From Shewanella sp. Isolate13 (GTDB lineage: Bacteria > Pseudomonadota > Gammaproteobacteria > Enterobacterales > Shewanellaceae), in assembly GCF_022398325.1 (NCBI RefSeq), contig NZ_JAKEVD010000030.1, positions 1 to 61,353 of the forward strand: a stretch of 61,353 nucleotides of DNA, in the 5' to 3' direction. Under the pieces are notes generated by a model that saw only the letters and a program-made list of their open reading frames with translations, was not told the DNA's origin and searched no databases. The position numbers and the translations under genes were made by a program. Shown here in pieces: positions 16,375 through 24,919 of this stretch (positions within the stretch are counted from its first letter, which is position 1; each line of letters begins with the position of its first letter).

Positions 16375-19131
16375 TTAGTGTGCTTGTTCCCAGTTGTCAC
16401 CAATGCCGGCTTCAGCCAGTAACTCAACATCAAGCTTAGCCGCTGCGGCCATCAATTCGCATACTTTTGCCTGCAAGCTATCGGCCTTAGCTTCATCAAC
16501 TTCAAACACCAATTCATCGTGTACTTGCATGATCATGGTAATTTCGCCCTGAGTTTCAGTTGCGATCCACTGAGCAATATCGATCATCGCCTTCTTAATG
16601 ATATCGGCGGCAGTGCCTTGCATCGGCGCGTTGATCGCTGCGCGCTCGGCAGCTTGTCTACGCATGGCGTTTCTATCTTTAATGGCCGGTAGATAGAGTC
16701 GACGACCAAATAGTGTCGATACGTAACCAAGATCGGCTGCGATAGCGCGCGTCTCTTCCATATACTTTAATACGCCAGGGTAGCGTTTAAAGTAAGTATC
16801 GATATAGCTTTGTGCTTCGGCTCTTGGAATATCAAGCTGCTTGGCCAAGCCAAAAGCCGACATGCCATAGATCAAGCCGAAGTTAACGGCTTTGGCGCGG
16901 CGACGTTGATCTGAGGTGACTTCACTAAAGTCGACATCGAACACTTCTGCGGCTGTCGCCTTATGAATATCTTTGCCTTCGGCAAAGGCTTTCAGCAAGC
17001 CTGCATCTTGTGACAAGTGCGCCATGATCCTAAGTTCAATTTGCGAATAGTCGGCTGCGAGGATCTTCTTACCTTCTGGTGCGATAAACGCGTGGCGAAT
17101 ACGACGCCCCTCTTCGGTACGGATCGGGATATTCTGCAAGTTTGGCTCACTCGATGACAAGCGACCCGTTGCTGCATTGGCCTGATGATAACTAGTATGT
17201 ACACGGCCAGTCTTGGCATCGACCATCAACGGCAGCTTATCTGTGTAGGTACTCTTTAGCTTAGCCAGACTGCGGTGCTCAAGAATTATCTTAGGCAGAG
17301 GGTAATCAAGAGCAAGCTCTACTAACACTTCTTCAGCTGTCGAGGGCGCACCTTTAGGTGTCTTCTTGATGACTGGGTAGCCAAGTTTTTCAAAGAATAG
17401 TGCTTGTAATTGCTTAGGTGAGCTTAAGTTAAATGGTTCACCTGCAATTTCGTGTGCCTTGAGCTCTAGCTCATCAATCTTGCGAGCGAGTTCTTCGCTC
17501 TGCTGTCCTAGCAACATGCTATCGATCAACACACCTTGGCGTTCGATATCAGACAAAATGTTAACTAGCGGTAGTTCGATATCGCTAAACACGCTTGCCA
17601 GTTCCGTGTGTTTGTTGAGCCGTGGCCATAGGTGTTGGTGCAGACGTAGCGTAATATCGGCATCTTCCGCAGCATAAGGCGCGGCGGTTTCTAATGGAAT
17701 TTGATTGAAAGTTAGCTGTTTTACGCCCTTACCTGCAATCTCCTCGAAACTGATGTTCTTATGGCCAAGGTACTTTAATGCCAAGTCGTCCATGTTGTGC
17801 TTAGAGGCGACCGAGTTGAATACATAGGACTCAAGCATGGTGTCAAACTGAACACCACGTAGTGCGATGCCTGCGTTAGCAAAGATGCTGATGTCGTACT
17901 TTAGGTTTTGGCCAACCTTCTTAAGGTTTTCGTCTTCAAGTAGCGGTTGTAGTTTTTCAAATACAAGATCTCTATCTAACTGCTCTGGAGCATCGACATA
18001 GTCATGGCCTAATGGCAGGTAGGCTGCCTTACCCGCTTCTACTGCGAAAGAGATGCCGACTAACTTAGCCTCCATATAATTGAGGCTAGTGGTTTCGGTA
18101 TCGATGGCGATAAGCTCGGCGGCTTTTAATTTTTCAATCCAGCTGTCGAGCTGCTCTAGCGTCAGGATGGTGTCGTACTCTATTTCGAGATCAAGTTTGG
18201 CTGCTGGTGCATCATCTTCTGACTCGGTGGCAGTGGCTTTGTCGCCCTTGTTATCGAGGACTTCGGCAAGCCAACGCTTAAACTCCATCTCGCCATAACA
18301 CTTAATCAGCTCATCTTTGTCGGCTGGTGAAATCGACAGTTGATGCCAGTCTTGCTCAAGCTCTACATCTAACTTGATTGTTGCCAACTCATAACTGAGC
18401 TTAAGCATATCGGCATGCTCAATAATTTTAGCTGGCATGGTTTTAGAGCCACGGAAGCCAAGCTCAGGCATTTTTTCTGGTGCAGCAAGGATCTGCTCGA
18501 CACCGCCCACGCCAATGAGCATGGCTAGCGCGGTTTTTTCACCTACACCGGGTAAGCCTGGAATGTTATCGGCTTTATCGCCTTGTAAGGCCAGTAGATC
18601 GATAATTAGCTCGGGGCCAACACCAAATTTTTCATTTACCTCGGCAGGTCCCATGATGGTGTTGGTCATGGTATTGATTAAGGTAATATTGTCATCCACC
18701 AATTGAGCCATATCTTTATCGCCGGTGCTGATCAATACCGCGCGACCCTCTTTACTGGCTTGGGTGGCAATGGTACCGATGACGTCATCGGCCTCGACAC
18801 CTGGAATGCAGACAAGTGGAAGGCCGAGTGCCTTGATGATTCTGTGCAGAGGCTCAATCTGTGTGCGCAGATCGTCAGGCATAGGTGGTCGCTGTGCCTT
18901 ATATTCCGAGTACATATCATTACGGAATGTTTTACCTTTTGCGTCAAAAACCACAGCCATCTGTGATGGCTTATATTGGTTTAACAGGCTACGAAGCATG
19001 TTGATAACGCCATAAACGGCGCCGGTGGCTTCTCCCTTAGAATTCGTTAGGTGAGGTGGAGCATAGTAGGCGCGGTAAAGGTATGAAGAACCATCCACAA
19101 GAATTAAAGGGTTATCGGCAATTTTAGGCAT
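16375..19131 (-). CDS. polA: DNA polymerase I
   Basis: DNA polymerase I for Okazaki fragment maturation and repair. The 918-residue length is standard. Domains in order: 5'-3' exonuclease (about 1-290, LVDGSSYLYRAYYA, EADDVIGT, GDKDMAQLV), 3'-5' proofreading exonuclease (about 325-515, with the DTE of IAIDTETTSLN, so proofreading residues are intact), and family A polymerase (about 535-918: DYSQIELRIMAH motif A, RRAKAVNFGLIYGMS motif B, QVHDELVFEV motif C). It is divergent from elbB, with Spot 42 downstream on the same strand. Confidence 0.97.
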   Translation of the reverse strand: MPKIADNPLILVDGSSYLYRAYYAPPHLTNSKGEATGAVYGVINMLRSLLNQYKPSQMAVVFDAKGKTFRNDMYSEYKAQRPPMPDDLRTQIEPLHRIIKALGLPLVCIPGVEADDVIGTIATQASKEGRAVLISTGDKDMAQLVDDNITLINTMTNTIMGPAEVNEKFGVGPELIIDLLALQGDKADNIPGLPGVGEKTALAMLIGVGGVEQILAAPEKMPELGFRGSKTMPAKIIEHADMLKLSYELATIKLDVELEQDWHQLSISPADKDELIKCYGEMEFKRWLAEVLDNKGDKATATESEDDAPAAKLDLEIEYDTILTLEQLDSWIEKLKAAELIAIDTETTSLNYMEAKLVGISFAVEAGKAAYLPLGHDYVDAPEQLDRDLVFEKLQPLLEDENLKKVGQNLKYDISIFANAGIALRGVQFDTMLESYVFNSVASKHNMDDLALKYLGHKNISFEEIAGKGVKQLTFNQIPLETAAPYAAEDADITLRLHQHLWPRLNKHTELASVFSDIELPLVNILSDIERQGVLIDSMLLGQQSEELARKIDELELKAHEIAGEPFNLSSPKQLQALFFEKLGYPVIKKTPKGAPSTAEEVLVELALDYPLPKIILEHRSLAKLKSTYTDKLPLMVDAKTGRVHTSYHQANAATGRLSSSEPNLQNIPIRTEEGRRIRHAFIAPEGKKILAADYSQIELRIMAHLSQDAGLLKAFAEGKDIHKATAAEVFDVDFSEVTSDQRRRAKAVNFGLIYGMSAFGLAKQLDIPRAEAQSYIDTYFKRYPGVLKYMEETRAIAADLGYVSTLFGRRLYLPAIKDRNAMRRQAAERAAINAPMQGTAADIIKKAMIDIAQWIATETQGEITMIMQVHDELVFEVDEAKADSLQAKVCELMAAAAKLDVELLAEAGIGDNWEQAH

Positions 19132-19218
19132 AGTTAAGTATTTATATATCGGAGTTCGATGATGGCGCTAGCATGCCATATTAGGGCAATTTCGGCCACG
19201 TAAAAATAAATCACAGCC

Positions 19219-19227
19219 TGTGGATAA
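19219..19227 (-). promoter_or_regulatory. Consensus DnaA box upstream of polA
   Basis: TTATCCACA on the minus strand, identical to the strongest DnaA-binding 9-mer. DnaA is reported to stimulate polA in E. coli, so the placement may matter, but a single 9-mer can occur by chance in a window this size. Confidence 0.45.
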
Positions 19228-19431
19228 CTCTGTGAATGAAACAGGAGAACTCGATCTTGACTAAAAAATGCAATAACGAGGGGTGAGCCTAAGTCGTTGA
19301 TAATTGGCTAGTTAAATTAAATGTGTGAAGTGGGTTTTATTTCAGCTATTTAAACTAAATATGTGGACTTTTTATTTTTATGCGTATTTTAAGTCCATTT
19401 TCTGATTAAATATTGCTCGCCTGCTAAAGTG

Positions 19432-19460
19432 TTGACCTAACTTAGCACGATAAATAATCT
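19432..19460 (+). promoter_or_regulatory. Candidate elbB promoter
   Basis: TTGACC (19432-19437), a 17-base spacer and TAATCT (19455-19460), placing the start about 50 bases before the elbB ATG. Confidence 0.45.
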
Positions 19461-19518
19461 GATCAAGCTGTTTATTGCAATTTTGTTAAAACAATATGAT
19501 ATATAAAGGGGCTTTTTA

Positions 19519-20172
19519 ATGAAAAAAATCGCGGTACTTTTAAGTGGCTGTGGGGTTTACGATGGCACGGAGTTACATGAGTCAGTTTTAGCCCTATTGG
19601 AGATCACTAGGGCTGGTGCAAGTTACCAATGTTTTGCTCCGAATATTCCACAGCTCCATGTGATTAACCACTTTACAGGTGAGGTACAGGAGAACGAAAC
19701 GCGCAATGTCTTGGTTGAGTCTGCAAGAATAGCCCGTGGCGACATTAAGGCGGTAGATGAACTTGATATTGCCGAGTTCGACGCTTTAGTGATCCCCGGC
19801 GGTTTCGGTGCGGCGAAGAATCTATGTGACTTTGCCATTGCTGGTGCCGAGCATGTCGTCGAACCGAGTATTAAGCAGTTTATATCGCAGTTTAGTGAGA
19901 CAGCTAAACCTGTCGGTTTTATCTGTATTTCTCCTGTGATGATCCCTCAGCTTTATCCTTTAGGCGTCAAGGGAACCATAGGCAGTGATGCGGGCACCGC
20001 TGCTGCTTTTGAGCAACAGGGTGGCCAACATAAGGCTGCGCTTGTGGATGAGATAGTTGTCGATGAGGAGCATAAGGTGGTTAGTACTCCAGCTTATATG
20101 TTGGCTGGGGATATCCTTGAGGCGCATTCAGGGATCAGCAAGCTAGTAGCGAAAGTGCTAGAGATAGCTTAA
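19519..20172 (+). CDS. elbB: Isoprenoid biosynthesis glyoxalase ElbB
   Basis: Member of the DJ-1/PfpI (class I glutamine amidotransferase-like) superfamily, ElbB type; the E. coli protein has weak glyoxalase activity and was linked to isoprenoid formation. The 217-residue length fits. Seen are the N-terminal KKIAVLLSGCGVYDGTELHE segment, ALVIPGGFGAAKNL (about 95-108) and the nucleophile-elbow region GFICISPVM with Cys near residue 135. It has a promoter candidate upstream and a hairpin downstream and stands alone. The physiological substrate is not established. Confidence 0.9.
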   Translation: MKKIAVLLSGCGVYDGTELHESVLALLEITRAGASYQCFAPNIPQLHVINHFTGEVQENETRNVLVESARIARGDIKAVDELDIAEFDALVIPGGFGAAKNLCDFAIAGAEHVVEPSIKQFISQFSETAKPVGFICISPVMIPQLYPLGVKGTIGSDAGTAAAFEQQGGQHKAALVDEIVVDEEHKVVSTPAYMLAGDILEAHSGISKLVAKVLEIA

Positions 20173-20200
20173 TGCTTCTAGCATTAAACAGCCTATAAGA

Positions 20201-20225
20201 TTTAGCCCGCGATATGCGGGCTAAA
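20201..20225. terminator. Hairpin after elbB
   Basis: Perfect inverted repeat TTTAGCCCGC-GATAT-GCGGGCTAAA. It lies between convergent elbB and glpG; the trailing T run is short, so termination may be modest. Confidence 0.55.
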
Positions 20226-20286
20226 TATTGTGGATCTAGCAAACCGACGAGTATAGCGGGGGAATAGCGCTATCGATTCAAGAGAT

Positions 20287-21126
20287 TTAAATTTTGCGAG
20301 TCTTACTGTCGACGAAACCTTGGATCAGGCCGACCAGCAGGCCACCTAAGTGGGCACCGTTAGCGATAGATAGACCAAACATATCGGTGAAACCAAAGAC
20401 TAACCATAACAGCATGAAACCGATATAAGCAGGCGGTAGGCCGATTCCTGACTCGGGACGCTTTACCCCCATAACCCATGTATAGCCGACAACGGCATAA
20501 ACCACGCCAGACAGACCACCAAAGCCTGGGCCTGCCATATAGTACTGCAAGATATTGGGCAGCGTGCCACCCACGATTAATAGAATGAATAATGGAGTGA
20601 AACCCAGTTTATTTTCAATCTTGCCGCCCAAATACCACCACCAAAGTAGGTTGAAGATGATATGCATTGCTGAGAAGTGCAGTAGGCTGGGAGTAAAGAT
20701 CCGCCAGAACTCACTCAGTGTGGCAGATTGAGTCGCACCAAAAAATGACAGTTGCTCAAAGATAGGGTTGGCGAAGCCAAGGTTCATCGCGGCGTAGATG
20801 ACGACACAAGTAAAAAATACCAGCAAGGTCAATGGGCCTGCACCCGTTATAAATTGGCTGACGAGTTGCAGACTCGGATTTCCGTAATCCAATTTGGTGT
20901 GAGTATCACCGTTCTCCCATGACGCAGCGAGATACTTTTCATCGTAGGGGTTGTGAATAAAGGCTTGGAATTCGTGATGGGCGCGGTCGAATTGGCTCTG
21001 ATCATGGATCATTAGTGCCACCCCTTGCTCGGTGGGCACCAGCTCACAATCGATATTCAGCCCCTTGAGGTAGTCAATGAGAGCCTGTGCTGCTCGGCTA
21101 TTAGGAAGCCTGCCAATCTCAATCAT
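20287..21126 (-). CDS. glpG: Rhomboid intramembrane serine protease GlpG
   Basis: Rhomboid protease that cuts membrane helices. At 279 residues it has a soluble N-terminal domain (about 1-85) and six membrane helices. The catalytic Ser lies in GFGGLSGVVYA (GxSG, near residue 200) and the catalytic His in ANGAHLGGLLVGL (near 255); the first-helix Asn/His region HIIFNLLWWWYLG is also present. glpE follows upstream on the same strand with a 20-base gap, the glpEG order known from E. coli, though the glp regulator is not here. Confidence 0.93.
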   Translation of the reverse strand: MIEIGRLPNSRAAQALIDYLKGLNIDCELVPTEQGVALMIHDQSQFDRAHHEFQAFIHNPYDEKYLAASWENGDTHTKLDYGNPSLQLVSQFITGAGPLTLLVFFTCVVIYAAMNLGFANPIFEQLSFFGATQSATLSEFWRIFTPSLLHFSAMHIIFNLLWWWYLGGKIENKLGFTPLFILLIVGGTLPNILQYYMAGPGFGGLSGVVYAVVGYTWVMGVKRPESGIGLPPAYIGFMLLWLVFGFTDMFGLSIANGAHLGGLLVGLIQGFVDSKTRKI

Positions 21127-21146
21127 TCAGTTACCCTCGTACTCGT

Positions 21147-21455
21147 TTATTGATGCGCTAAATGCCAAGCACTGTAACCGCCATCTAAACTGAAGACTTC
21201 ATCGAAGCCCTGTTCATTAAGATAGGTCGCCGCACTTTGGCTACTTATCCCATGATAGCAAACTACAACAATCGGCAGATCCATATCGGCATCGGCAATG
21301 TAGTGTGCTAGGTTTTCATTGTTGAGGTTAAAGGCACCATCGATATGGCCCGTTTCATAGCTAGCGGCATCTCTAATATCGACAATCTGCAACTCTGGTG
21401 ATGTTTGCTGCATCTGCATAAGTTGGCTTACGCTTAGGTGTTGAAACGCTGACAT
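21147..21455 (-). CDS. glpE: Thiosulfate sulfurtransferase GlpE
   Basis: Single-domain rhodanese that moves sulfane sulfur from thiosulfate to cyanide or a thiol such as thioredoxin. The active-site loop CYHGISSQ contains the catalytic Cys (near residue 65), and DIRDAASYETGHIDGAFN is the usual rhodanese CH2A region. ATG at 21455 (102 residues) was chosen over the longer frame to 21497 because AGGA precedes it at proper spacing and the length matches GlpE. It forms an operon with glpG. Confidence 0.92.
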   Translation of the reverse strand: MSAFQHLSVSQLMQMQQTSPELQIVDIRDAASYETGHIDGAFNLNNENLAHYIADADMDLPIVVVCYHGISSQSAATYLNEQGFDEVFSLDGGYSAWHLAHQ

Positions 21456-21483
21456 AATAATCCTGAGTTCATGGTGTAGTGAT

Positions 21484-21517
21484 AAAAAGGGCTGCAATAC
21501 GAAAGTGTATTACAGCC
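21484..21517 (-). terminator. Terminator of kbl-tdh
   Basis: Minus-strand GGCTGTAATAC-ACTTTC-GTATTGCAGCC-like hairpin followed by CTTTTTATC, 34 bases after the tdh stop and just upstream of glpE. Confidence 0.75.
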
Positions 21518-21550
21518 ACTATTAAAGATTAAGCTTTAGAAAACTAAAGT

Positions 21551-22576
21551 CTAGTCCCAGTTCAGGATAACTTTACCAGATTGGCCTGAACGCATTGCAT
21601 CGAAGCCTTGCTGGAACTCATCGATACTGTAGTGATGAGTGATGATTGGAGAGATATCTAGGCCTGATTGGATAAGGCTGGCCATCTTGTACCAAGTTTC
21701 GAACATCTCGCGACCGTAGATCCCTTTGATGATCAGTCCTTTGAAGATCACCTTGCTCCAGTCGATGGCCATATCACCACCTGGAATACCTAGCATGGCG
21801 ATCTTACCACCGTGATTCATGGTCTCAAGCATAGAGTGGAATGCTGAAGGCACGCCTGACATCTCTAGGCCCACATCGAAGCCTTCTGTCATGCCAAGTT
21901 CCTGCATTACATCTTCTAATTTCTCTTTGGCAACGTTAACTGCACGGGTCGCGCCCATCTTCTGTGCTAACTCTAGACGGTATTCGTTCACATCGGTGAT
22001 CACCACGTGGCGTGCGCCAACGTGACGGCAGACGGCTGCGGCCATGATACCGATAGGGCCCGCGCCTGTGATCAATACGTCTTCACCCACTAGATCAAAC
22101 GACAGAGCGGTATGAACGGCGTTACCGAATGGATCGAAGATAGAGGCCAAATCATCGGAGATATCGTCAGGAATTTTAAAGGCGTTAAATGCAGGAATGA
22201 CTAAGTATTCGGCAAAAGCGCCTTCACGGTTTACACCTACACCTGAGGTATTACGGCACAGGTGGGTACGTCCGCCACGGCAGTTACGGCAGTGACCGCA
22301 AGTGATATGGCCTTCACCCGAAACCCGATCGCCCACAGAGAAACCACGTACTTCTTGGCCCATGCCAACGACTTCACCCACATACTCATGACCGACAACC
22401 ATAGGCACAGGAATGGTGTTTTGTGACCATTCATCCCAGTTGTAGATATGAACATCGGTGCCACAGATGGCGGTCTTGCGGATTTTGATTAGTAGATCGT
22501 TATGGCCCACCTCTGGCTTAGGTGTATCGACCATCCAGATGCCTTCTTCAGGCTTTAATTTGCTGAGTGCTTTCAT
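21551..22576 (-). CDS. tdh: L-threonine 3-dehydrogenase
   Basis: Zinc-dependent medium-chain dehydrogenase that oxidises L-threonine to 2-amino-3-ketobutyrate with NAD+, the first step of threonine breakdown to glycine and acetyl-CoA. It is nearly identical in pattern to E. coli Tdh: catalytic zinc region KTAICGTDVHIYNWDEW, GHEYVGEVVG, structural zinc cysteines CGHCRNCRGGRTHLC, and the NAD loop GAGPIGIM. The start at 22576 (MKALSKLKPEEGIW) gives the family length of 341; the open frame extends 15 codons further. It is downstream of kbl. Confidence 0.97.
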   Translation of the reverse strand: MKALSKLKPEEGIWMVDTPKPEVGHNDLLIKIRKTAICGTDVHIYNWDEWSQNTIPVPMVVGHEYVGEVVGMGQEVRGFSVGDRVSGEGHITCGHCRNCRGGRTHLCRNTSGVGVNREGAFAEYLVIPAFNAFKIPDDISDDLASIFDPFGNAVHTALSFDLVGEDVLITGAGPIGIMAAAVCRHVGARHVVITDVNEYRLELAQKMGATRAVNVAKEKLEDVMQELGMTEGFDVGLEMSGVPSAFHSMLETMNHGGKIAMLGIPGGDMAIDWSKVIFKGLIIKGIYGREMFETWYKMASLIQSGLDISPIITHHYSIDEFQQGFDAMRSGQSGKVILNWD

Positions 22577-22626
22577 CTTATAACCTATTACAAGCTTATG
22601 TTTGCGCTTGCTGAGTGTCATTCAAT

Positions 22627-22648
22627 AAGGGCTACATATGTAGCCCTT
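22627..22648. repeat. Perfect palindrome between kbl and tdh
   Basis: A 22-base perfect palindrome (AAGGGCTACAT and its complement) in the 83-base gap of the kbl-tdh operon. It forms a strong hairpin followed by a short T-rich stretch and could act as a partial terminator or a stabiliser of one transcript half. Confidence 0.7.
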
Positions 22649-22659
22649 GTTGCTTTAGC

Positions 22660-23856
22660 TTAGCCGATAATACCCATCTCTTTCGCGATGCGGGTAAAGG
22701 CTTCAATCGCTTTGTCGATCTGCTCTTTAGTGTGAGCTGCAGACATTTGCGTACGAATACGTGCTTGGCCTTTTGGTACCACAGGGAAAGAGAAGCCGAT
22801 GACGTAGATGTTTTCGGCTAATAGGCGGTTAGCAAAATCGCTAGCCAGTTTTGCATCGCCAATCATCACAGGAATGATTGCATGGTCGGCGCCACCAAGG
22901 GTGAAGCCTGCTGCAGACATCTTCTCACGGAAGTAGCGGCTGTTCTCCCAAACTGCTTCTCGTAGCGCTTGGCCAGATTTTAGCATCTCAAGAACATGGA
23001 TTGATGCCGTCACGATTGACGGTGCCAATGAGTTTGAGAATAGGTAAGGGCGAGAACGCTGACGTAACCAGTCGATCACCTCTTTCTTGCCAGAGGTAAA
23101 GCCACCCGATGCACCACCAAGCGCCTTGCCTAGGGTACCAGTGATGATGTCTACGCGATCCATCACTTCACAATACTCGTGAGTTCCGCGGCCTTCTTGG
23201 CCAACAAAACCCACGGCGTGAGAGTCATCGACCATCACGAGTGCGCCATACTTGTCAGCAAGATCACATACACCCTTTAGGTTAGCGATAACGCCATCCA
23301 TCGAGAACACGCCATCGGTAGCGATCATGATATTGCGTGCGCCAGCTTCTTTAGCGGCGATAAGCTGGGCTTCAAGATCGGCCATGTCGTTGTTAGCGTA
23401 ACGGAAGCGTTTTGCCTTACATAGACGCACGCCATCGATAATAGATGCATGGTTTAGTGCGTCAGAGATGATCGCATCTTCGGCGCTTAATAGGGTTTCA
23501 AATAGGCCTGCGTTAGCATCGAAGCATGAAGAGTAAAGAATGGTGTCTTCCATGCCTAAGAATTTGCTAAGGCTAGCCTCTAACTGCTTATGGATATCTT
23601 GGGTACCACAGATAAAGCGTACCGATGCCATGCCGAAACCGTGTGCATCTAGACCTGCTTGAGCGGCTTTGATCAGTTCAGGATGGTTGGCTAAGCCTAG
23701 GTAGTTGTTGGCACAAAAATTAATAACTTGGTCGCCATTAACTTCAATTGCAGTTTGCTGAGGAGAAACAATTACCCGCTCACTTTTATACAGGCCTTCG
23801 GCTTTTACGTCGGCAAGCTGTTGATTTATTTGGTCGTAGAATGAGGTCTTTGGCAC
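22660..23856 (-). CDS. kbl: Glycine C-acetyltransferase (2-amino-3-ketobutyrate CoA ligase)
   Basis: PLP enzyme of the alpha-oxoamine synthase family that splits 2-amino-3-ketobutyrate with CoA into glycine and acetyl-CoA. The 398-residue length is exact for the family. Seen are the NFCANNYLGLANHPEL N-terminal signature, DDSHAVGFVG (PLP-contacting Asp/His) and the PLP lysine region TGTLGKALGGASGG (about 238-251). It is the first gene of the kbl-tdh pair, 246 bases downstream of a TetR gene on the same strand. Confidence 0.97.
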   Translation of the reverse strand: MPKTSFYDQINQQLADVKAEGLYKSERVIVSPQQTAIEVNGDQVINFCANNYLGLANHPELIKAAQAGLDAHGFGMASVRFICGTQDIHKQLEASLSKFLGMEDTILYSSCFDANAGLFETLLSAEDAIISDALNHASIIDGVRLCKAKRFRYANNDMADLEAQLIAAKEAGARNIMIATDGVFSMDGVIANLKGVCDLADKYGALVMVDDSHAVGFVGQEGRGTHEYCEVMDRVDIITGTLGKALGGASGGFTSGKKEVIDWLRQRSRPYLFSNSLAPSIVTASIHVLEMLKSGQALREAVWENSRYFREKMSAAGFTLGGADHAIIPVMIGDAKLASDFANRLLAENIYVIGFSFPVVPKGQARIRTQMSAAHTKEQIDKAIEAFTRIAKEMGIIG

Positions 23857-23986
23857 CTTTATTCTCCTTAATTAGCATTATTTTGAGTATTGGAGTGCTG
23901 GCATTTTAACCCTAATTGACGCGGCTCTACAGCCTTTTTTTAGGACTAAAATTGGGATTATTTAGATTAGGGAATAGTTAAAGTTT

Positions 23987-24005
23987 ACATTAGTTAAACT
24001 AATGT
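23987..24005. promoter_or_regulatory. Operator-like inverted repeat upstream of kbl
   Basis: ACATTAGT-TAA-ACTAATGT, an uninterrupted 8-base-arm inverted repeat, about 130 bases upstream of the kbl start and downstream of the TetR gene. The flanks (AAAGTTT and AACTTT) extend the symmetry. It is of the size of a dimeric regulator site; the protein is unknown. Confidence 0.4.
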
Positions 24006-24102
24006 TTAACTTTCGGGGGATTTGGGTAGTGATTAAAGAATTGCTGTAGCAAGGGGGCTGAAATTAGCGCATGAAAGCGTGTTCATGCGCTTAAATACAC
24101 CT

Positions 24103-24750
24103 TTAGAGCATTTGCGAGCGGTAGTGCTCCTCTAGTCGCAAAAAGGTGGCCTGTGAACTCGGTGTCGCGTAGGACTTAAACAGCATGATCACCCGCAATA
24201 AGCCTTCGTATAGCGATTCTTTGGTGATTGAACCTATGTTTGACTGAGTTTGAGTGAGCTTATAACTAATCCAAAAGCTGACCAGCATTTTAATGGTATC
24301 GGCTAGCGGCTTTAGGTCTTCGGGATTAATGGCTAGGAATCCATCTTGAGTCAGCTTTTCGAGTACGCTACTCGAACGGGCCAATACATCTTGTTGAGCC
24401 TTTAGGTAGCGGTTTTTTAGTGTCTCATCGCGGCTGAGAATATCCGCAAGGTTGGCATACATAAAGCGGAACTGCCAAAGGGTATAAAACATCGCATCAA
24501 AGTAGCCTATCAATAGATCAACATCGACTTCTTTATCGACATAGGGTTGAAAACCAGACTCGAGGTGTTGCTCATAGAGACCGAAGATTGAGCGGATGAT
24601 GTCTTCTTTATTACGAAAATGGTAGTAGAGATTACCGGGGCTGATATTGAGGTGGGCGGCGATATGATTGGTTGTGATTGCTCTTTCGCCATGTTCATTA
24701 AACAACTCTAAACTGGCTTGTACGATTTTGTCACGGGTCTTCATATTCAT
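24103..24750 (-). CDS. TetR family transcriptional regulator
   Basis: 215-residue regulator with an N-terminal TetR helix-turn-helix (about 5-52: RDKIVQASLELFNEHGERAI, then NHIAAHLNISPGNLYYHFRNKEDI) and an all-helical ligand or dimer domain. The ligand domain does not reveal the effector. It is divergent from waaA and upstream of kbl-tdh on the same strand; either could be its target, or only itself. A second in-frame ATG lies two codons in. Confidence 0.88.
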   Translation of the reverse strand: MNMKTRDKIVQASLELFNEHGERAITTNHIAAHLNISPGNLYYHFRNKEDIIRSIFGLYEQHLESGFQPYVDKEVDVDLLIGYFDAMFYTLWQFRFMYANLADILSRDETLKNRYLKAQQDVLARSSSVLEKLTQDGFLAINPEDLKPLADTIKMLVSFWISYKLTQTQSNIGSITKESLYEGLLRVIMLFKSYATPSSQATFLRLEEHYRSQML

Positions 24751-24919
24751 CCTAAATGATTAATATCCGGTATAATTAACTCGGCATACAATTGACCGTA
24801 AATCGTCTCTTTTATGCCTATCCTGTTTGAATCACACATGTGTAATTACGTTAAGGTTTGACTATCATGTTAGCATTAGCGCAATTGTTCAAGTAAAACG
24901 CAAGAAAGTAGCAAATTTC

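Larger units (their letters stand above)
19132..19518. other. Divergent intergenic region polA / elbB
   Basis: No gene is seen. It contains a perfect DnaA box on the minus strand (TTATCCACA, 19227-19219), about 90 bases upstream of the polA start, and a promoter candidate for elbB at its right end. The middle is AT-rich without clear repeats. Confidence 0.5.
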
